From contig NW_020825353.1 of the NCBI RefSeq assembly GCF_003286085.1, positions 558,001-622,000 of the forward strand: 64,000 bases of DNA, written 5' to 3'. The notes below the pieces were generated by a model. That model was not told where the DNA came from and made no database searches. It was given only the letters and a program-made list of their open reading frames with translations. This DNA is from Drosophila persimilis (taxonomy: Eukaryota > Arthropoda > Insecta > Diptera > Drosophilidae). This document shows, one piece after another, positions 1 to 11,426 of the stretch; positions within the stretch are counted from its first letter, which is position 1; each line of letters opens with the position of its first letter. The position numbers were made by a program, and so were the translations under genes.

Positions 1-101
1 AATTGAAGATCACTGATCAGAGCTGAGGAATCCGGAGATTGAGGATCATAGATCGAAATCAATCGGGAAATGAAAGATCTCCAAAACCTGCGCAGCTTTA
101 C

Positions 102-252
102 CTTCATTTCGAGAGATTCCTGGCTTGATTGAAGAAGGGTTTGTATATCCAAAAGTGTTGTCGCCTCTGAAGCTGCTGCCGATTGACTGTGCCTCAATCA
201 AGGCGCCCACAAACGTTTTATAGGTCTGCCGTCCATCCCACAAAAAGTTCAT
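102..252 (-). CDS. candidate coding exon, unknown product
   Basis: Unrecognised. On the minus strand an ATG at 252 opens a frame of mixed, non-repetitive composition (begins MNFLWDGRQTYK). After 50 codons it meets a good splice donor, GAAG followed by GTAAAG, with the GT at 101-100. If unspliced, the frame runs to 46 (68 residues). A stop lies directly upstream of the ATG, so the exon either starts there or is entered at a CAG acceptor at 228-226, which has a poor pyrimidine tract. No signal peptide or domain is visible. The ATG context is weak. It could be an internal exon of a leftward gene whose promoter is far to the right, or a chance frame. The donor and the absence of microsatellite sequence are the only positive evidence. 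Confidence 0.25.
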
Positions 253-2020
253 TCAAATTCAAACGCAAACGCAAACCGATTCCCCATCGGAAAACACGAA
301 ATTATTGACCCAGTCCCTCAATGGTAGAACGTGATTCGAATGGCAATCATTGCCCCAATCATAGGCGTCGGCATGGTCTTCTTCCTTCAGTCACACCCCC
401 CCTCCGCCCCCTCCGCCCCTTTCCACCTCATTATGTAAGGGTTTGCTTTTGTTTTTGGGCAGCAGTCAACAAACTCAAAGTAGGCGCTGCCCCAAGAGTG
501 TCATAATTTTACGGCCCGCACTGTCATGCAATTGGTAATGAACTCACACCCACCCTCCCCCCACTCCTCCCCCCACTACTCCCCCTTGGTTTTTTTTTTT
601 TTTGGCAACCGAATTTGCGCAATCACAAAAGACAAGTGAAAGCGTTAGCCAATATTCGGCTGAGTCGTTAGCCACGAAATAATCCGACTACTGCGGGCCG
701 GGCCCAAAAGGTGTGAAAAAAAACAGTTTTGATTCTTTGATTCTTCGATTATTTGAGGTGTGGGTGAAGGTGTTAAAAAATACGAGGAATTGGCATCGCA
801 TAATGGTTATCATCTCTGATAAATCAGCAATAATCATGGAGTAGAATCACACGACCATAATTGAATGCTAATTGAATCAAATGAGACCCTCAAACATGTC
901 TCCGCCCTAGTGTAAATATTCACCTCATTGCGAGGTTGCAACATTCCCCAGAGATTTCCCCATGCGCCGCGGCCACTTCCTGCCACTGGCCAAGGCACAC
1001 ACGTTCCACAAGCTGAAAGCCACAAGCTACAAGCCACAAGAAGCCAAATGATAAGAGCCGCAGTGTCTTTGGATGTGGGTCAGGCCTTTGCCTGCCTTTT
1101 GGCTAATTGCATAATCATTTTTCGGTCGAAGCCAATGGCTAATGAGGCATGCCGTATGCAAGTGGCCACTGGAACCCACACACGTGCTACGTGCCACACA
1201 CACAAACACGAAGACAGGTCTGGGCTATTGCGATCGCAATTTGTCGCCAAAAACTGACCAAATTCTTAATGGAATCAACATTTACGAGTACCCGAGAGTG
1301 TACCCCGAATATCTGGCTATATAGATCTTTCCCGCGGGCGAAAGAGAGAGGGGGGGAGGGTGGAGTGGGGGGCGTGCAAACAAAAGCCAGAGGCTCTCGC
1401 GAGTGAGGCTATAATTTATTCGATGTCACCGCTTTGGTCTCTGTAATTGAGTGCATCGTTAGGCGGTTGATGGAGCAGCAGTGCTGGGGGAGGGGAGGCG
1501 AGGGGGGCGAGCATGCCACAGTCTCTGCCAACAACTAATTTAATGCCAGCGGTGGCAGTGGCAACAACAACTGCAACATGTCAACAGAGCAACGCCTGTC
1601 CCAAGGATGAGAGAGAGAAAGAGAGAGAGAGAGTGGAAAGAGTGGGTTGCAAATACATAGTCTAGTGGCACGGGGGACAGAGGGGGGGCCGGGGGGCGGG
1701 GGGTTTTAGCGGCCCACAAAAATCACAATTTTGTGCCACACATTTTCGACGCCGCGCTTGCCACAAATCATGACGGGGCATGAGAAATTTGATGGTAATT
1801 AATATTGTAAGCGAAATTAATGGCAATGCGACACTAAAACGGAGATGCAGATACACATACGTATGTATGTATGAATGCCATAGATACAGATACACATGCC
1901 ACAGATACATATATTTATTTGCTAAAATATGGTAATAGCGAAAACATTTTTTCAGAATTACAGTGCCCCGGCGGGGGGGGGGAAATGGCAATCAAAAGCA
2001 GACGAAAAGGGGGGGGGGAA
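253..2020. other. noncoding, low-complexity rich
   Basis: No gene seen. Contains pyrimidine-rich strings at 395-425 and 548-600 ending in a T run, a GA run at about 1610-1634, purine-rich G strings at 1346-1373 and 1677-1704, and a small GTAT repeat near 1860-1872. The open frames here overlap on both strands and lack coding character. Confidence 0.6.
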
Positions 2021-2166
2021 ATGGCGAAAATGTTGACGAACCAAAGATTCGGTGGAGAGCAACTTTTGGTGAATATAAAGGCTATATATGTAGAGAGTTT
2101 TGGGCTCTTGGGTAATTCCAAGGAGACTCCAATGATCTGTGGAAAATGCAAAGCTCAAAGGTGTCC

Positions 2167-2185
2167 TCCAGGTGTTCCACCTGGA
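2167..2185. repeat. perfect inverted repeat with two E-boxes
   Basis: TCCAGGTG, three-base spacer, CACCTGGA: eight-base perfect arms. Each arm holds an E-box (CAGGTG and CACCTG, the Snail/Zfh1 type). It lies in a non-repetitive island (about 2030-2360) that also carries a plus-strand open frame ending at 2275, which I could not identify. Confidence 0.6.
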
Positions 2186-2623
2186 AATAAAGATCAGGAA
2201 TTAGTGGCAAGTCCCCGGCGGTTCAAGAGAAAGGTGATGCCTGGAGATCATTCTTTCATTCCAGGGATTCCTTGACTTTCCAGAGATCTTTCAGAGAGAA
2301 GCCTTCTCCTCGAAAGATCTTCTGCAACTTTCAGAGACCGCACCTCTGCCACCTCCCTCTCCTCCCGAGAGGTTCCTTCAGTGGCACAGAAGTTAATGAG
2401 AAATATTGAAAATATGATATAGGAAAAGTAATCCGAAGATTACGGCCACTGATCCGCTGATTAACTTCCCATCGATGGGGAAGCCCTTTCACATTTGCAG
2501 AATTAATATCGCAATCATCGGATAGAATACAATATAATACTAGCCCCTTGTGTGTGCCCCATTTTGTGGCTGGCTGCTACCTTGATTACCCTTCCAGCAG
2601 CCGGTGGGAAACTTCATCAAGAG

Positions 2624-2676
2624 GCGGCAGCGGCAGTGGCAGTGGCAGTGGCAGTGGCAGTGGCAGCGGCAGCGGT
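2624..2676. repeat. (GGCAGT)n/(GGCAGC)n hexamer repeat
   Basis: About nine units of GGCAGT and GGCAGC in tandem. The repeat is stop-free in several frames, which explains the apparent Gly-Ser and Ala-Val proteins here; I do not regard these as genes. Confidence 0.9.
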
Positions 2677-2689
2677 AGCCAATGCTGCC

Positions 2690-5130
2690 CCATTTGCAGA
2701 TGCAGGTGTTTCTCCCCCTCGTCTATCCGTGGCACTGTGTGGCAATTTGTAAGCGAATATTGTTTTCGATTGGTTACAGAGCACGATTTTTAATCATTAC
2801 GAAGGCCGATCTTCCCATACGAGCCTCCGTTCTGCTGCTGCCCCCAACGAATCTTCCCTCCCTCTTTGTCTCTCTCCCCATCTCTCTCTCTCTCTGTCTG
2901 CGTCTGTCTTTTGTTTATTGCATTTTTGCGCATTGCATTCGGTAATGAAGTTCAACAAAAAGTTAATCGGAAAAGCGCAAGGCAATGCCGCAACTAAATA
3001 GACAAATGATACGGAACGGAAGCTGGCTGCCCCGAAGAGTCTGCTGCTCCGCCAGCGATCGGTTGGCACATTAGCGGCTATAAATTGTCTTAATGCCTGC
3101 CCCCCCACAAAAGCAGAGAGTAGCGATCCCCTTCTGCAACACATAGGCTGGGGCAGAGGCAGAGGCAGAAGTGAGACTCCGATTCAGAGGCACAGACACC
3201 TTGAATGGCGGCAAAGATCAGACTCGAATCTCGAGCGAGAGATTCGAACTTTAGCACAGAGGCTGGAGCCCAGGCTCCAGCTTTGATTCAAATCTTCTCA
3301 TACGAGTGTGGCAGAGGCAGAGGCAGCAGCAGCGGCAGTGGCATGCCCCTGGCTTATGCAACTTGCATGTCCAATCGCTGCTGCAAGATTGTGAAAATTG
3401 TAATGCTCGCTTGAGATTGAGAGCTCAAAAGCGGACTGCTGTGTGGCTATGTGGCAGTGTGGCTGTTGCTGTTAATAATATTGCAACAAAGGCGCTGCTG
3501 CTGCTGCCTGCTGCTGCCTGCAACATTTGCGAAAGTTCGTCAGGAGAACAATGGACTGGAGATCGGTTCTCTGGTTCTCCGCGCGGATCCATTGTCCAGG
3601 CAGCCGTGGATTTTCATCTGAAATAGAAAGCATGCAATTTTCATGCCACAGCAGCAGCAGCAGCAGCGGTGGTGGCGGCGTTGATAGGCGGCGGCAATTG
3701 ATCTACCGATCGATTGAAGGAGTTATTACATGCGAACAATGCAGCAGCAGCATATCAGTGGAGTGGGGGCAGGGGGCAGGCGATCCTTCTCTCTCTCGCT
3801 CTTTGAATGCTGTGGATCATCGAAGCTATTGCTCTATTAGCGAACGCTTTTCGTAGTGCAACGAATTCTCTTTCTCTCAATCCTCGTAGCATAAATGATT
3901 TTGCGGAATTTTCAGCATGGATTGGGGCACACAGTCGCACGGACGTGGAGACAGGTGCTAATTTCATAGAACGAAAGGCCAATTGAAATGCCTTTGCCAG
4001 ATCCTCTGAAGCAGCCGCCGTTTGAGGCAAGTGCGTGGCTCAAAACCAACTTCAAATTACACTTTGGGATTCTTGCAACAGAGCGAAGAGAGCCAGTGAG
4101 AAGGTCGGGATCGGCAGATCGGGAGGCAATTGGCAGCCAATTCAGCAGCCAATTGGCCAATTGACTCAAGAGGTTATCGATGCTGCCTGCTGAATGCTGC
4201 TTGCTGCTTGCTGCATGCTGCCTGCTTTGTGGCATCCGCATTGATAGATCCCGATACGATGCCCCGTTTAATTGTCGCTCGAAATGCTCGAAAACGGAGG
4301 CACACACCTGCTGCTGCCGCCGCTGCCGTTTAGGCCTATTCCCACGCACGCACAACAACAGGTAGATGCTGCATGCCACACAGGCGACACACAGGAAGAG
4401 CCTCCTACTAAAGACACTCCTAATGGACGTGTGGAAGCCCAAGGACTCTCCTAATGTGTGTGTCCATCGATAAGGCGAGAGACAATCTTTATACCCGTTT
4501 TAATGTCCGCCCATAAATTTTGGGCCCAAACGTTGACATCGGAGCGGCGTTGTCGTCGCTCTGTGAATGAAAATCGATTGGAAAATTGATTGAGTTTAAC
4601 TGTAAATGCATTTTTAAGCGTATGTTTTGCTGTGTTTTGTTCCACAGAGATACTCTTCCTCCACTCCTCAACTCCTCCACTCCAAGGGGCAGTGCCGCCG
4701 CCGCCGCCGCCGCCGGCCGCCTTATCACGGCCAAAACATCTAAGTGGCCGAGAGATCGTCGGAGGCTGTGGCTCTTTTATGCTGCTCTACCGCCTGCCCC
4801 TGCCGCCTGCCGCCTGCCCCTTGCCCGCACCATTCCAGAGTCCATTCTCCTCCAGTCCGTTCCATGCATTTATGCATATCGATTCCCGGGGCCTTGTAAA
4901 TCTGTGCGTAAGCCATTAATTCTCTTTATTTATACCCTTTCCTTTGAAGGGTAGCCTGAAATGGTAGAGGCGTGTGCACCCGCACGAAAATGGTGTGGCA
5001 CTTGGAACATTCATTTATAGATCAGTTTTCATTGAGTTTTAGAGGTTTAAAGACAATCAGAGGATTAAGTTCCCCAAAGATCACTGAAGGAACCGATTTT
5101 CACAGCACCTTTCGCCATAGCATATGATGA
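2690..5130. other. noncoding with scattered microsatellites
   Basis: No gene seen. Short CT run at 2870-2895, CTG/CAG runs near 3494-3515 and 3650-3667, a GCC run at 4693-4713, and several CTGCCGCCTGCC strings at 4790-4820. A hairpin cluster lies at 3224-3292. A TACCC...GGGTA hairpin lies at 4934-4955. Confidence 0.6.
3224..3292. repeat. cluster of three perfect short hairpins
   Basis: TCGAATCTC (3224-3232) pairs with GAGATTCGA (3239-3247) across six bases. GCTGGAGCC (3262-3270) pairs with GGCTCCAGC (3273-3281) across two bases. TTTGA (3282-3286) pairs with TCAAA (3288-3292). Nine-base perfect arms with such short loops should occur only two or three times in a window this size, so two within 60 bases is unusual. 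Confidence 0.7.
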
Positions 5131-5155
5131 ATCCATTGATTTTGTACCCCAAGAT

Positions 5156-5214
5156 TATTCCAGGAATACCTTTCGATCAATCGAAAGCATCCCTGATGCT
5201 TCCATCCATGGAAG
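5156..5214. repeat. chain of four back-to-back perfect hairpins
   Basis: TATTCC-A-GGAATA (5156-5168), CTTTCGAT-CA-ATCGAAAG (5170-5187), AGCATC-CCT-GATGCT (5186-5200) and CTTCCAT-CC-ATGGAAG (5199-5214) follow each other without gaps. Neighbours share two bases. Every loop is one to three bases. The surrounding DNA is unique, not microsatellite. Confidence 0.75.
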
Positions 5215-5475
5215 TGTTGTTCAAGGACTGTTCCAGTGCTTCCCCACCCCCTGCCGCTTCCTGTGGCTCCCCACTACCCAAAGACCTTCCTCGACTTCTC
5301 TGCCGTAGAGCATTTGGTCTTCGTCTCATCTCAACGACTTTTGCTTCCCTTCCCTAAGTTTTTTGTGTGTTTTTGCCCCACTCTCCCCCCTCCCCCCTGT
5401 CCGTTGGCTCGTTTCAGTGCCTTGGGCTCTTGTAAAACTGTAATTTTAAATTAATAGCCGCGTATTACAAGCAGT

Positions 5476-5625
5476 TTATATGCGAAGGCGAGGGCGCAGG
5501 CGTAGGAGGAGCCGCACGACGCGATCGACGCGGGGGTGATGTCCGAGGGGGACCCGCTCTCCTCCTCCCACAGCTATCCGCTGTCCGGTGTCCGCTGGCC
5601 CTTCGCTTATCTTAGGTGTTGAAAT
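5476..5625. other. CpG-rich unique patch
   Basis: A GC- and CpG-rich stretch unlike the AT-leaning DNA on either side. It contains the acceptor-like string CTCCTCCTCCCACAG ending near 5572 and a 27-codon plus-strand frame from an ATG at 5539 (starts MSEGDPLSSSHSYPLSG). The frame is too short to call a gene. It could be an exon, an unmethylated regulatory patch or chance. Confidence 0.3.
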
Positions 5626-6386
5626 CAACAGCTAGTCCGAATCCACAAAAGTGAATAAGAATTTATAGCGGAATTATGTGACAGCCGCTGCTGGCGGCTG
5701 CTGCCGAGGCTCAGCTCAGCTCACAATAACAATAACAACAACAATAACAATAACAAAAGAAGCAACAACAAAAGAACAAAAGCACCAAAAGCACAAAAAA
5801 ACGAACAGTTGAAGGGAGAGAAGCATTTCTTACGGCATTTCATTTCATTTCATTACATTTGATTTGAGGCCCAAGCCATTCCCTGGCCCATTCCCCCATT
5901 CCACTCATTCCATTCCATTTGGTTTTGATTTTTTTGTTGATTTCTTTTCTTTGGTGCTCTTTAATTTTCACCTCGGATCGGTTCGTTTCGGTTCGGTTCG
6001 GTTCGGGTCGGGAGATCGTAGAAGAATACACGAAATATAACAGTTGCCCGGGGACGGGGGAGGGGGAGGTGGAGGGGAATCGTTGGCTAATTTATGCAAA
6101 TGTTTATTTAATCGTCGTTGACAGTTAAAGCGGCCCTCTCCTCGCTCCTCGCTCCTCGCTCCTCCCGCCACCCTCCACCTCCTCATCTCTCTCTTAAGTC
6201 GCATCTCTGAAGGCTCCCCCTCCCCCTCTCCCACCCCTCTCCTCATGTCTTTTGTGTGTGTGTGGAGATCGTGATACTCTTTTGTGCGATGATAGATGTT
6301 TATGAGGCGGCAACACCCACCGTAGATGGCGTTGATGTTGCTGCAAATTTGTTGACTGGCGCATGTTGTGCATTTCAAGAGGTAGA

Positions 6387-6431
6387 CAGCAGCCACAGCC
6401 ACAGCCGGAGCCACAGCCACAGCCACAGCCA
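6387..6431. repeat. (CAGCCA)n hexamer repeat
   Basis: About seven imperfect units of CAGCCA with one CAGCCGGAG variant. The same hexamer recurs at 7205-7239. Confidence 0.85.
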
Positions 6432-6477
6432 TCGGAACAGAGAGTTCCTTGGAAATTCTATAGATGACAAGATAGTG

Positions 6478-6509
<32 letters not shown>

Positions 6510-7204
6510 CCTCTCAATATGGCGCGCCTCCTGCATGAGTATGCGTGAGCTTTGAAAGCTCCCATGCAATTACCACGCACACAGACGCAGTCAGCCCGTG
6601 CGTGAGGCGTGTGCGTGTGGAAAGCTGCCTAATTTTCGCCTATAAAGGCGAATGACTTAATTAGTGACTTAAACTCCAGCGAATCCCAAGGAATCTACAT
6701 ACATAAATGCTACACTCCCCGGTTGGGGAGGCCTGGACTTTCTCCTTTTGTGAGTTTAATGAAGCTATAATTGCTACAAAATCGCCACTAAATACCGCAC
6801 ATAAATCACATAAAGCACTCTCTTGGATTCTACTGCCTACCCTACTGGGAGCCTCGGGGCGACCTAGGAATTGATTAGAGATGGGAAACAGAGGCAGCGG
6901 CAAGAGCAGTTGCAAGTGGCAGAAGGCAGTAGGCAGGAGGCAAGAGGCAGCATTAAAATGGGAATTACTACCTGAATTCCGCACAAAACACAAAAGCTAA
7001 GTATGTTTCGGAGTCGTGTTTATCTAGAAAATCAATGGACAAAAGGCGGCTTTGGAAGCTCTGGCGAAGCGGGTAAAAGTCCCTGGGATCGGGCGCCATA
7101 AAAAAAGAAAGAAAGAAAAAAGAAAAAAAAAAGAGTTGCCACAACTGGCCGCAAGTGTCGTGGATGCAGGATGCAGCACGCGCTGCCTCAAAGGGGAGAC
7201 TCTT

Positions 7205-7239
7205 GCCACAGCCACAGCCACAGCCACAGCCACAGCCAC
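7205..7239. repeat. (CAGCCA)n hexamer repeat
   Basis: Nearly perfect CAGCCA units, the second such array within 900 bases. Confidence 0.9.
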
Positions 7240-8394
7240 TCGCTAAATATCAATAACATTTTTATTTATTTTGTTTGCGGGCATTTTGGCATTTTTGAGT
7301 GCATTTATTTGAACGTCGAACGTTTTGTAAAACGTTTTGTCCGATGCCTTCCCCTCGCTGCCACACTGCCACACGCCCCTCCTTCTGCTCTTCTTCTGCC
7401 ACACTGCCACACTGCCACACACCCCTGCCACTGCGCCACTCTACCACCTGTGTGTTTGTTGCAGTTACGATCGAGTGCACGCCGAGATTTCGCTCCTTCT
7501 TTTGGGCTCAGTTTCCAGTAGCCACGGCCACGAATCCATGTCCATGACTCCATGGCTCTGCCGTGGCTCGTGGTGCAACTTGCAGCTGCATGCAGCATCA
7601 CTGGGGCTGCACTTGTCGATCCCTCCTTCTTTTCTACCTTCCGCCTCTCTGCCTCTCTGCCTCTCTACCCCCTTCTGGCTCTTCGCTCTTCTTTGGCCAA
7701 CAATAAATAATAAACCTTTTGTGGATTTTTGGTCTGGATGGTGGCTCTGGCTCTGGCTCTGACTCCGACTCTGGCTCTGGCTCTGGCTCTCTCGTTCTGC
7801 CACTGCCTCTTGTTGGTGGTGGCGCGGTGGCGGTGGCGTTGGCCCGGCTACCGAAGATCAAAGCCTTGCCACCGCCATTGTTCCGCCAAGGGAAACGTGA
7901 GGAAGGAAGGAGTACTCCGACCACCGACCACCGACCACCGATCACCGATCGCCGATCGCCGATCATCAGGGCGTACGAGGGAGTAGTGTGCCAGCAAGGA
8001 GCGGCCTTTGGAAAGTCTTCGTTCGCTTTTAGACAAGTGCTAAGTGCGAAGCGAAGGCATTTCATATGAAATTTTAATTAAAAACTCCGAAAAAAAAAAG
8101 GGAAAATCAAGAGCGGAAGCCGACCCTCCGATGATCGGTGGCAAGTAGGCATAAAAATCTCTCTCCCTCTCTTTCTGCGACACAAAAAAAAAAAAGAAAA
8201 AACCGGTGGCAATGTCGTCAGATTTTCAGTTTCACTAAAAAACCACAAAAATAAAAATAAGAAAAAACAAAAAAAAAAAAGAAAAGGAAAAAGTAAGAAA
8301 AAAGGTAAAGTACTCGTACAAGAAAAACACACAAGACGCTGGCGGCGTCGTAAAATTCTTAAAACATAAGTATTTTATGAGGCAGCAAACAGAG

Positions 8395-8420
8395 GCAGCA
8401 GCAGCAGCAGCAGCAGCAGG
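8395..8420. repeat. (CAG)n run
   Basis: Eight CAG units followed by degenerate GGCAGGGGCA strings. It lies in no convincing reading frame. Confidence 0.9.
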
Positions 8421-8929
8421 CAGGGGCAGAGGCAGGGGCAAGGGCAACGGGCAGTGTGGCGGCAGAAGCAGCAGCAACAACAAGATATATACTAACTATA
8501 ACGTTGACAAATTTGAGGCCCAAAAGAGGTCGAAAGAAGGCGCCCAAAAGGAAAACCAGCCTCATAAACGACTGCGATTTAATTTAACGATTCTCATGCT
8601 CCTCAAAGGGCGGTGAGGAGGGTAGGGAAAGATAGGGAATGGAAAGGAAGGGTCAAGACTTCCAGTTAACTGAAAAACATACATACGAAAGAGATGCCGA
8701 CGCTGCCAGAGAGCCAGAGAGCCAGAAGACAGAAGACGGAAGCCACCCACATAAAGCAGAAGCAGCAACAGCAACAGAAACCGAAAAATCGACTCGACCA
8801 TTGTCTCATCGCATCAGGCGCTGAAATTCACTTGAAAAAAGCTCGTAAATGTCGAGAGAAAAAAAAAACAGAACACAACCGAAATTGGAATTCCATTTGG
8901 GAAGCTCTTCGAATGACAAACACTCTCTC

Positions 8930-9480
8930 CAAGGGTTCCAAAGTGGGTATGAATCGGAGATCCTCTACTTCCCATATTTGCCCGTTGAATTGATTTCTAT
9001 AGCAAATACATGACCTAGGAATTGCGATTACCAAGTTTCATGGTTTTTTCTTGGGTAATTTCTGAGTTTCGATAGAATACTCCTATAGAAAGTGCTTAAA
9101 ATGAGGGTACTCCTCTCGGTACCGTATTTAAAAGGTGTGAAAAGACCAAATACCACAGTTCATAGCTCTGTCGTGTGTACTTCCAGAGTTCGTATGGGTA
9201 GGTGATCTATTACTTCCCAGATATTAGTACAAAAGTGCTCTGTATAGACATTTTACAAAGTAGAAAGATCATTCCTGGTGTAATTTCTCAGTTCCGATAG
9301 GTTGTTTTTCCAAAAAGTGTTTCGAATAAACGAATTCGTCTCTGTATATTGACTATAAACTGCAGAGAATAGCCAGACCAAAGATTCCAAAGCGCTAGCA
9401 TGTGAGGTTTTCCAGTTCCAATGGGTTGCTTCTCCAGAAAGTGGTGGAAACTAAGGAATTCCTTTCAGTGTTTGAATACC
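8930..9480. repeat. diverged direct repeats, about 230-bp spacing
   Basis: Unique-looking DNA with internal similarity. GTAATTTCTGAGTTTCGATAG near 9054 matches GTAATTTCTCAGTTCCGATAG near 9281, and both are followed about 20 bases later by AAAGTG. A third, weaker copy near 9405 reads TTTTCCAGTTCCAATGGGTT and is also followed by AGAAAGTG. TACTTCCCATAT at 8967 matches TACTTCCCAGAT at 9211. The copies are strongly diverged. No reading frame follows the repeat. The origin is unknown. Confidence 0.5.
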
Positions 9481-10963
9481 AAGTTCCACTGGTCTACAGC
9501 TTGTGTGTGGTGTGGCGATGGCTTTGTGCGTTTGCATAGGCTTTCGCTTTCCTCCCGAAAATTCAGCAAACACTCATCTATTGATCCACAGATGCCAGGG
9601 AAGGGGTAGGTGGATCGGTGTATCGGTGTATCGGTGTATCAATGGATGGATCATCGATAGGGTATTTGACACAAGAGTCAACAAAGAGATCCCATAAAAA
9701 TGGCCCTAAAACCAAAGCGGGACCTGAGAATGGGACTTCGATTGGAGTTGCACCCAAAAACGACATCATGCCACACAACAGAGGGCGGAGGGAGGAGAAT
9801 GGAGGGGGTAGAGAGGGGGAGAGGGGGAGCTACAGGTAGAAGTACAGGCAGAGATCAACAACGTTGATCACGCGCATGCGACGACATTCGATGTGATTTC
9901 GTTTGAAGAGAGCCGCTCCTCCGCAAGGCGCATGCGCGGGAGCAAAACCCGAACAATCGCTTCGACGACAGTCGGGCCCGGGCAACCTGGCCGACGGGCG
10001 ACATTGTGGCGCACGGGAATGGAATGGAATGGAATGGCGTGGGCATGGGCGTCTCTTCATTTCGTCTGGAATTGGGTCACTCCTTGGATCCCTTTTCAGT
10101 GGTGGCAGGCCGCAAGCCGCTGTCCATGGCTACTCCTCCTAGATTGTGGCTCCTTCGTTTTCTTCTCGTTTTAATGCCGGCATCAAAAAGTCAAAAGTGA
10201 GCCAGTGCAATCTGATAATAATCTGACAAACTGTCGCCCGGCGTTTGATGGGGCACACAAAAGAGCACTGAGCCACTGGAAATGGCGCTGCTGCTGCTGC
10301 TGCTGCTGCTGTTGCACAAAGGAGCAGGAAGAAATCAAATTTAGGCAGAAAGAGAGAGAGAGGCAGTGTGCAGTGTGCAGTACCCGCCAATAGAGTAGCG
10401 GCAACCGATTGCCTTTTTCCTAATGATGACAATTTGAGGCTTTGAAATTGAACGGAATCGGAGTTGGAGTTGGAGACGGCGACGGAGACGGACTCGGTGT
10501 AGTCTCTGAGAGGCAGAGAGACGACTTCAGTCGCGGCTGTGGCAGAGTCGGGTTGCCTGTGTTGAATTTTGAATGATTAGAGGCAGGCAGCAGATTGAGG
10601 CAGCCACCGACTTTTAAATGTCGAATGGGAGCCCGCAAGACTTGAGTTGAATCGAAGCGACATCTCGGCTGCTTATTAGCCGGCCACTAAATTGCACTAG
10701 GGACCCAATTCCACGACTCCGCCGACTGCGGCAGTCCGCGACTCCGCGATTGAAGGCTGGAAATGTAACGTGTGTCAGTTTTAAGGCAAGCGTCAACTCT
10801 AATGAACTCTTGTGTGAATTTTGCTCGAAGGAAGCATAGAAGAGAAGGTAGTCGAGGCTCCACCGATCCCAGGGACTGTATATCCCAGTCTGTATATCAA
10901 TTAAACGGAGGCACCATCGCTGCAAAGGAGCAGCCTCACAGAAAGAGAAACGACGCCCACTGA

Positions 10964-11006
10964 CTGGACTGGACTGGACGGGACTGGACTGGACTGGACT
11001 GGACTG
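10964..11006. repeat. (GGACT)n pentamer repeat
   Basis: About eight units of GGACT with one GGACG variant. Confidence 0.9.
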
Positions 11007-11370
11007 CAAGTCTCAAAAGGATGATCAATGATCAATGGATCAATGGAAAATGAGGAGGTTGGCGGCTGGCGGCTGGCGGCTGGCACTGGCTGCCACATTG
11101 AGGCACGTTTATGGTACATGCCTGCTGCTTGTCCCAATGTCAAGTGCAACAATTGAAATGAACAAACGACCGGCAGCCAGAAGCCACTGACCAGAAGGAG
11201 GAGGCCGGCCCAGGCCCCAGCGTTATTATCAAAGATCAATTGCAATTACAACTCCACAATGAAATGCAGGACTCCAGACGATCGATCTAGTTGCTGCCCA
11301 CCTTTTGCTGTGCCATGCCACGGCTTGGCATGCCACACAAACGAGCCACAGAGACAGGAACCTGGGGAAC

Positions 11371-11426
11371 CTGCTCTGCTCTGCTCTGCTCTGCTCTGCT
11401 CTGCTCTGCTCTGATCTGCTCTGCTC
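11371..11426. repeat. (CTCTG)n pentamer repeat
   Basis: About eleven units of CTCTG with one CTGAT interruption. A short TCTGC array of the same family recurs near 59,628-59,655. Confidence 0.9.

Larger units (their letters stand above)
5640..8900. other. noncoding, microsatellite rich
   Basis: No gene seen. AAC-type repeats at 5725-5775, CATTT pentamers near 5836-5860, GGTTC repeats near 5982-6008, CAGCCA repeats at 6387-6431 and 7205-7239, a GGCT run at 6484-6510, GCCACACT repeats at 7359-7436, GGCTCT repeats at 7742-7791, ACCACCG/ATCGCCG repeats at 7919-7966, A-rich strings at 8085-8300 and a CAG run at 8395-8420. The apparent proteins here are translations of these repeats. Confidence 0.65.

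Noticed and set aside
3458-3468. TGGCAGTGTGG, the start of miR-34
   Set aside because: The rest of the mature sequence and the hairpin are absent; TGGCAGTG words are abundant here.
10692-10702. AATTGCACTAG, the seed of the miR-92 family
   Set aside because: The match stops after 11 bases and I see no precursor hairpin around it.
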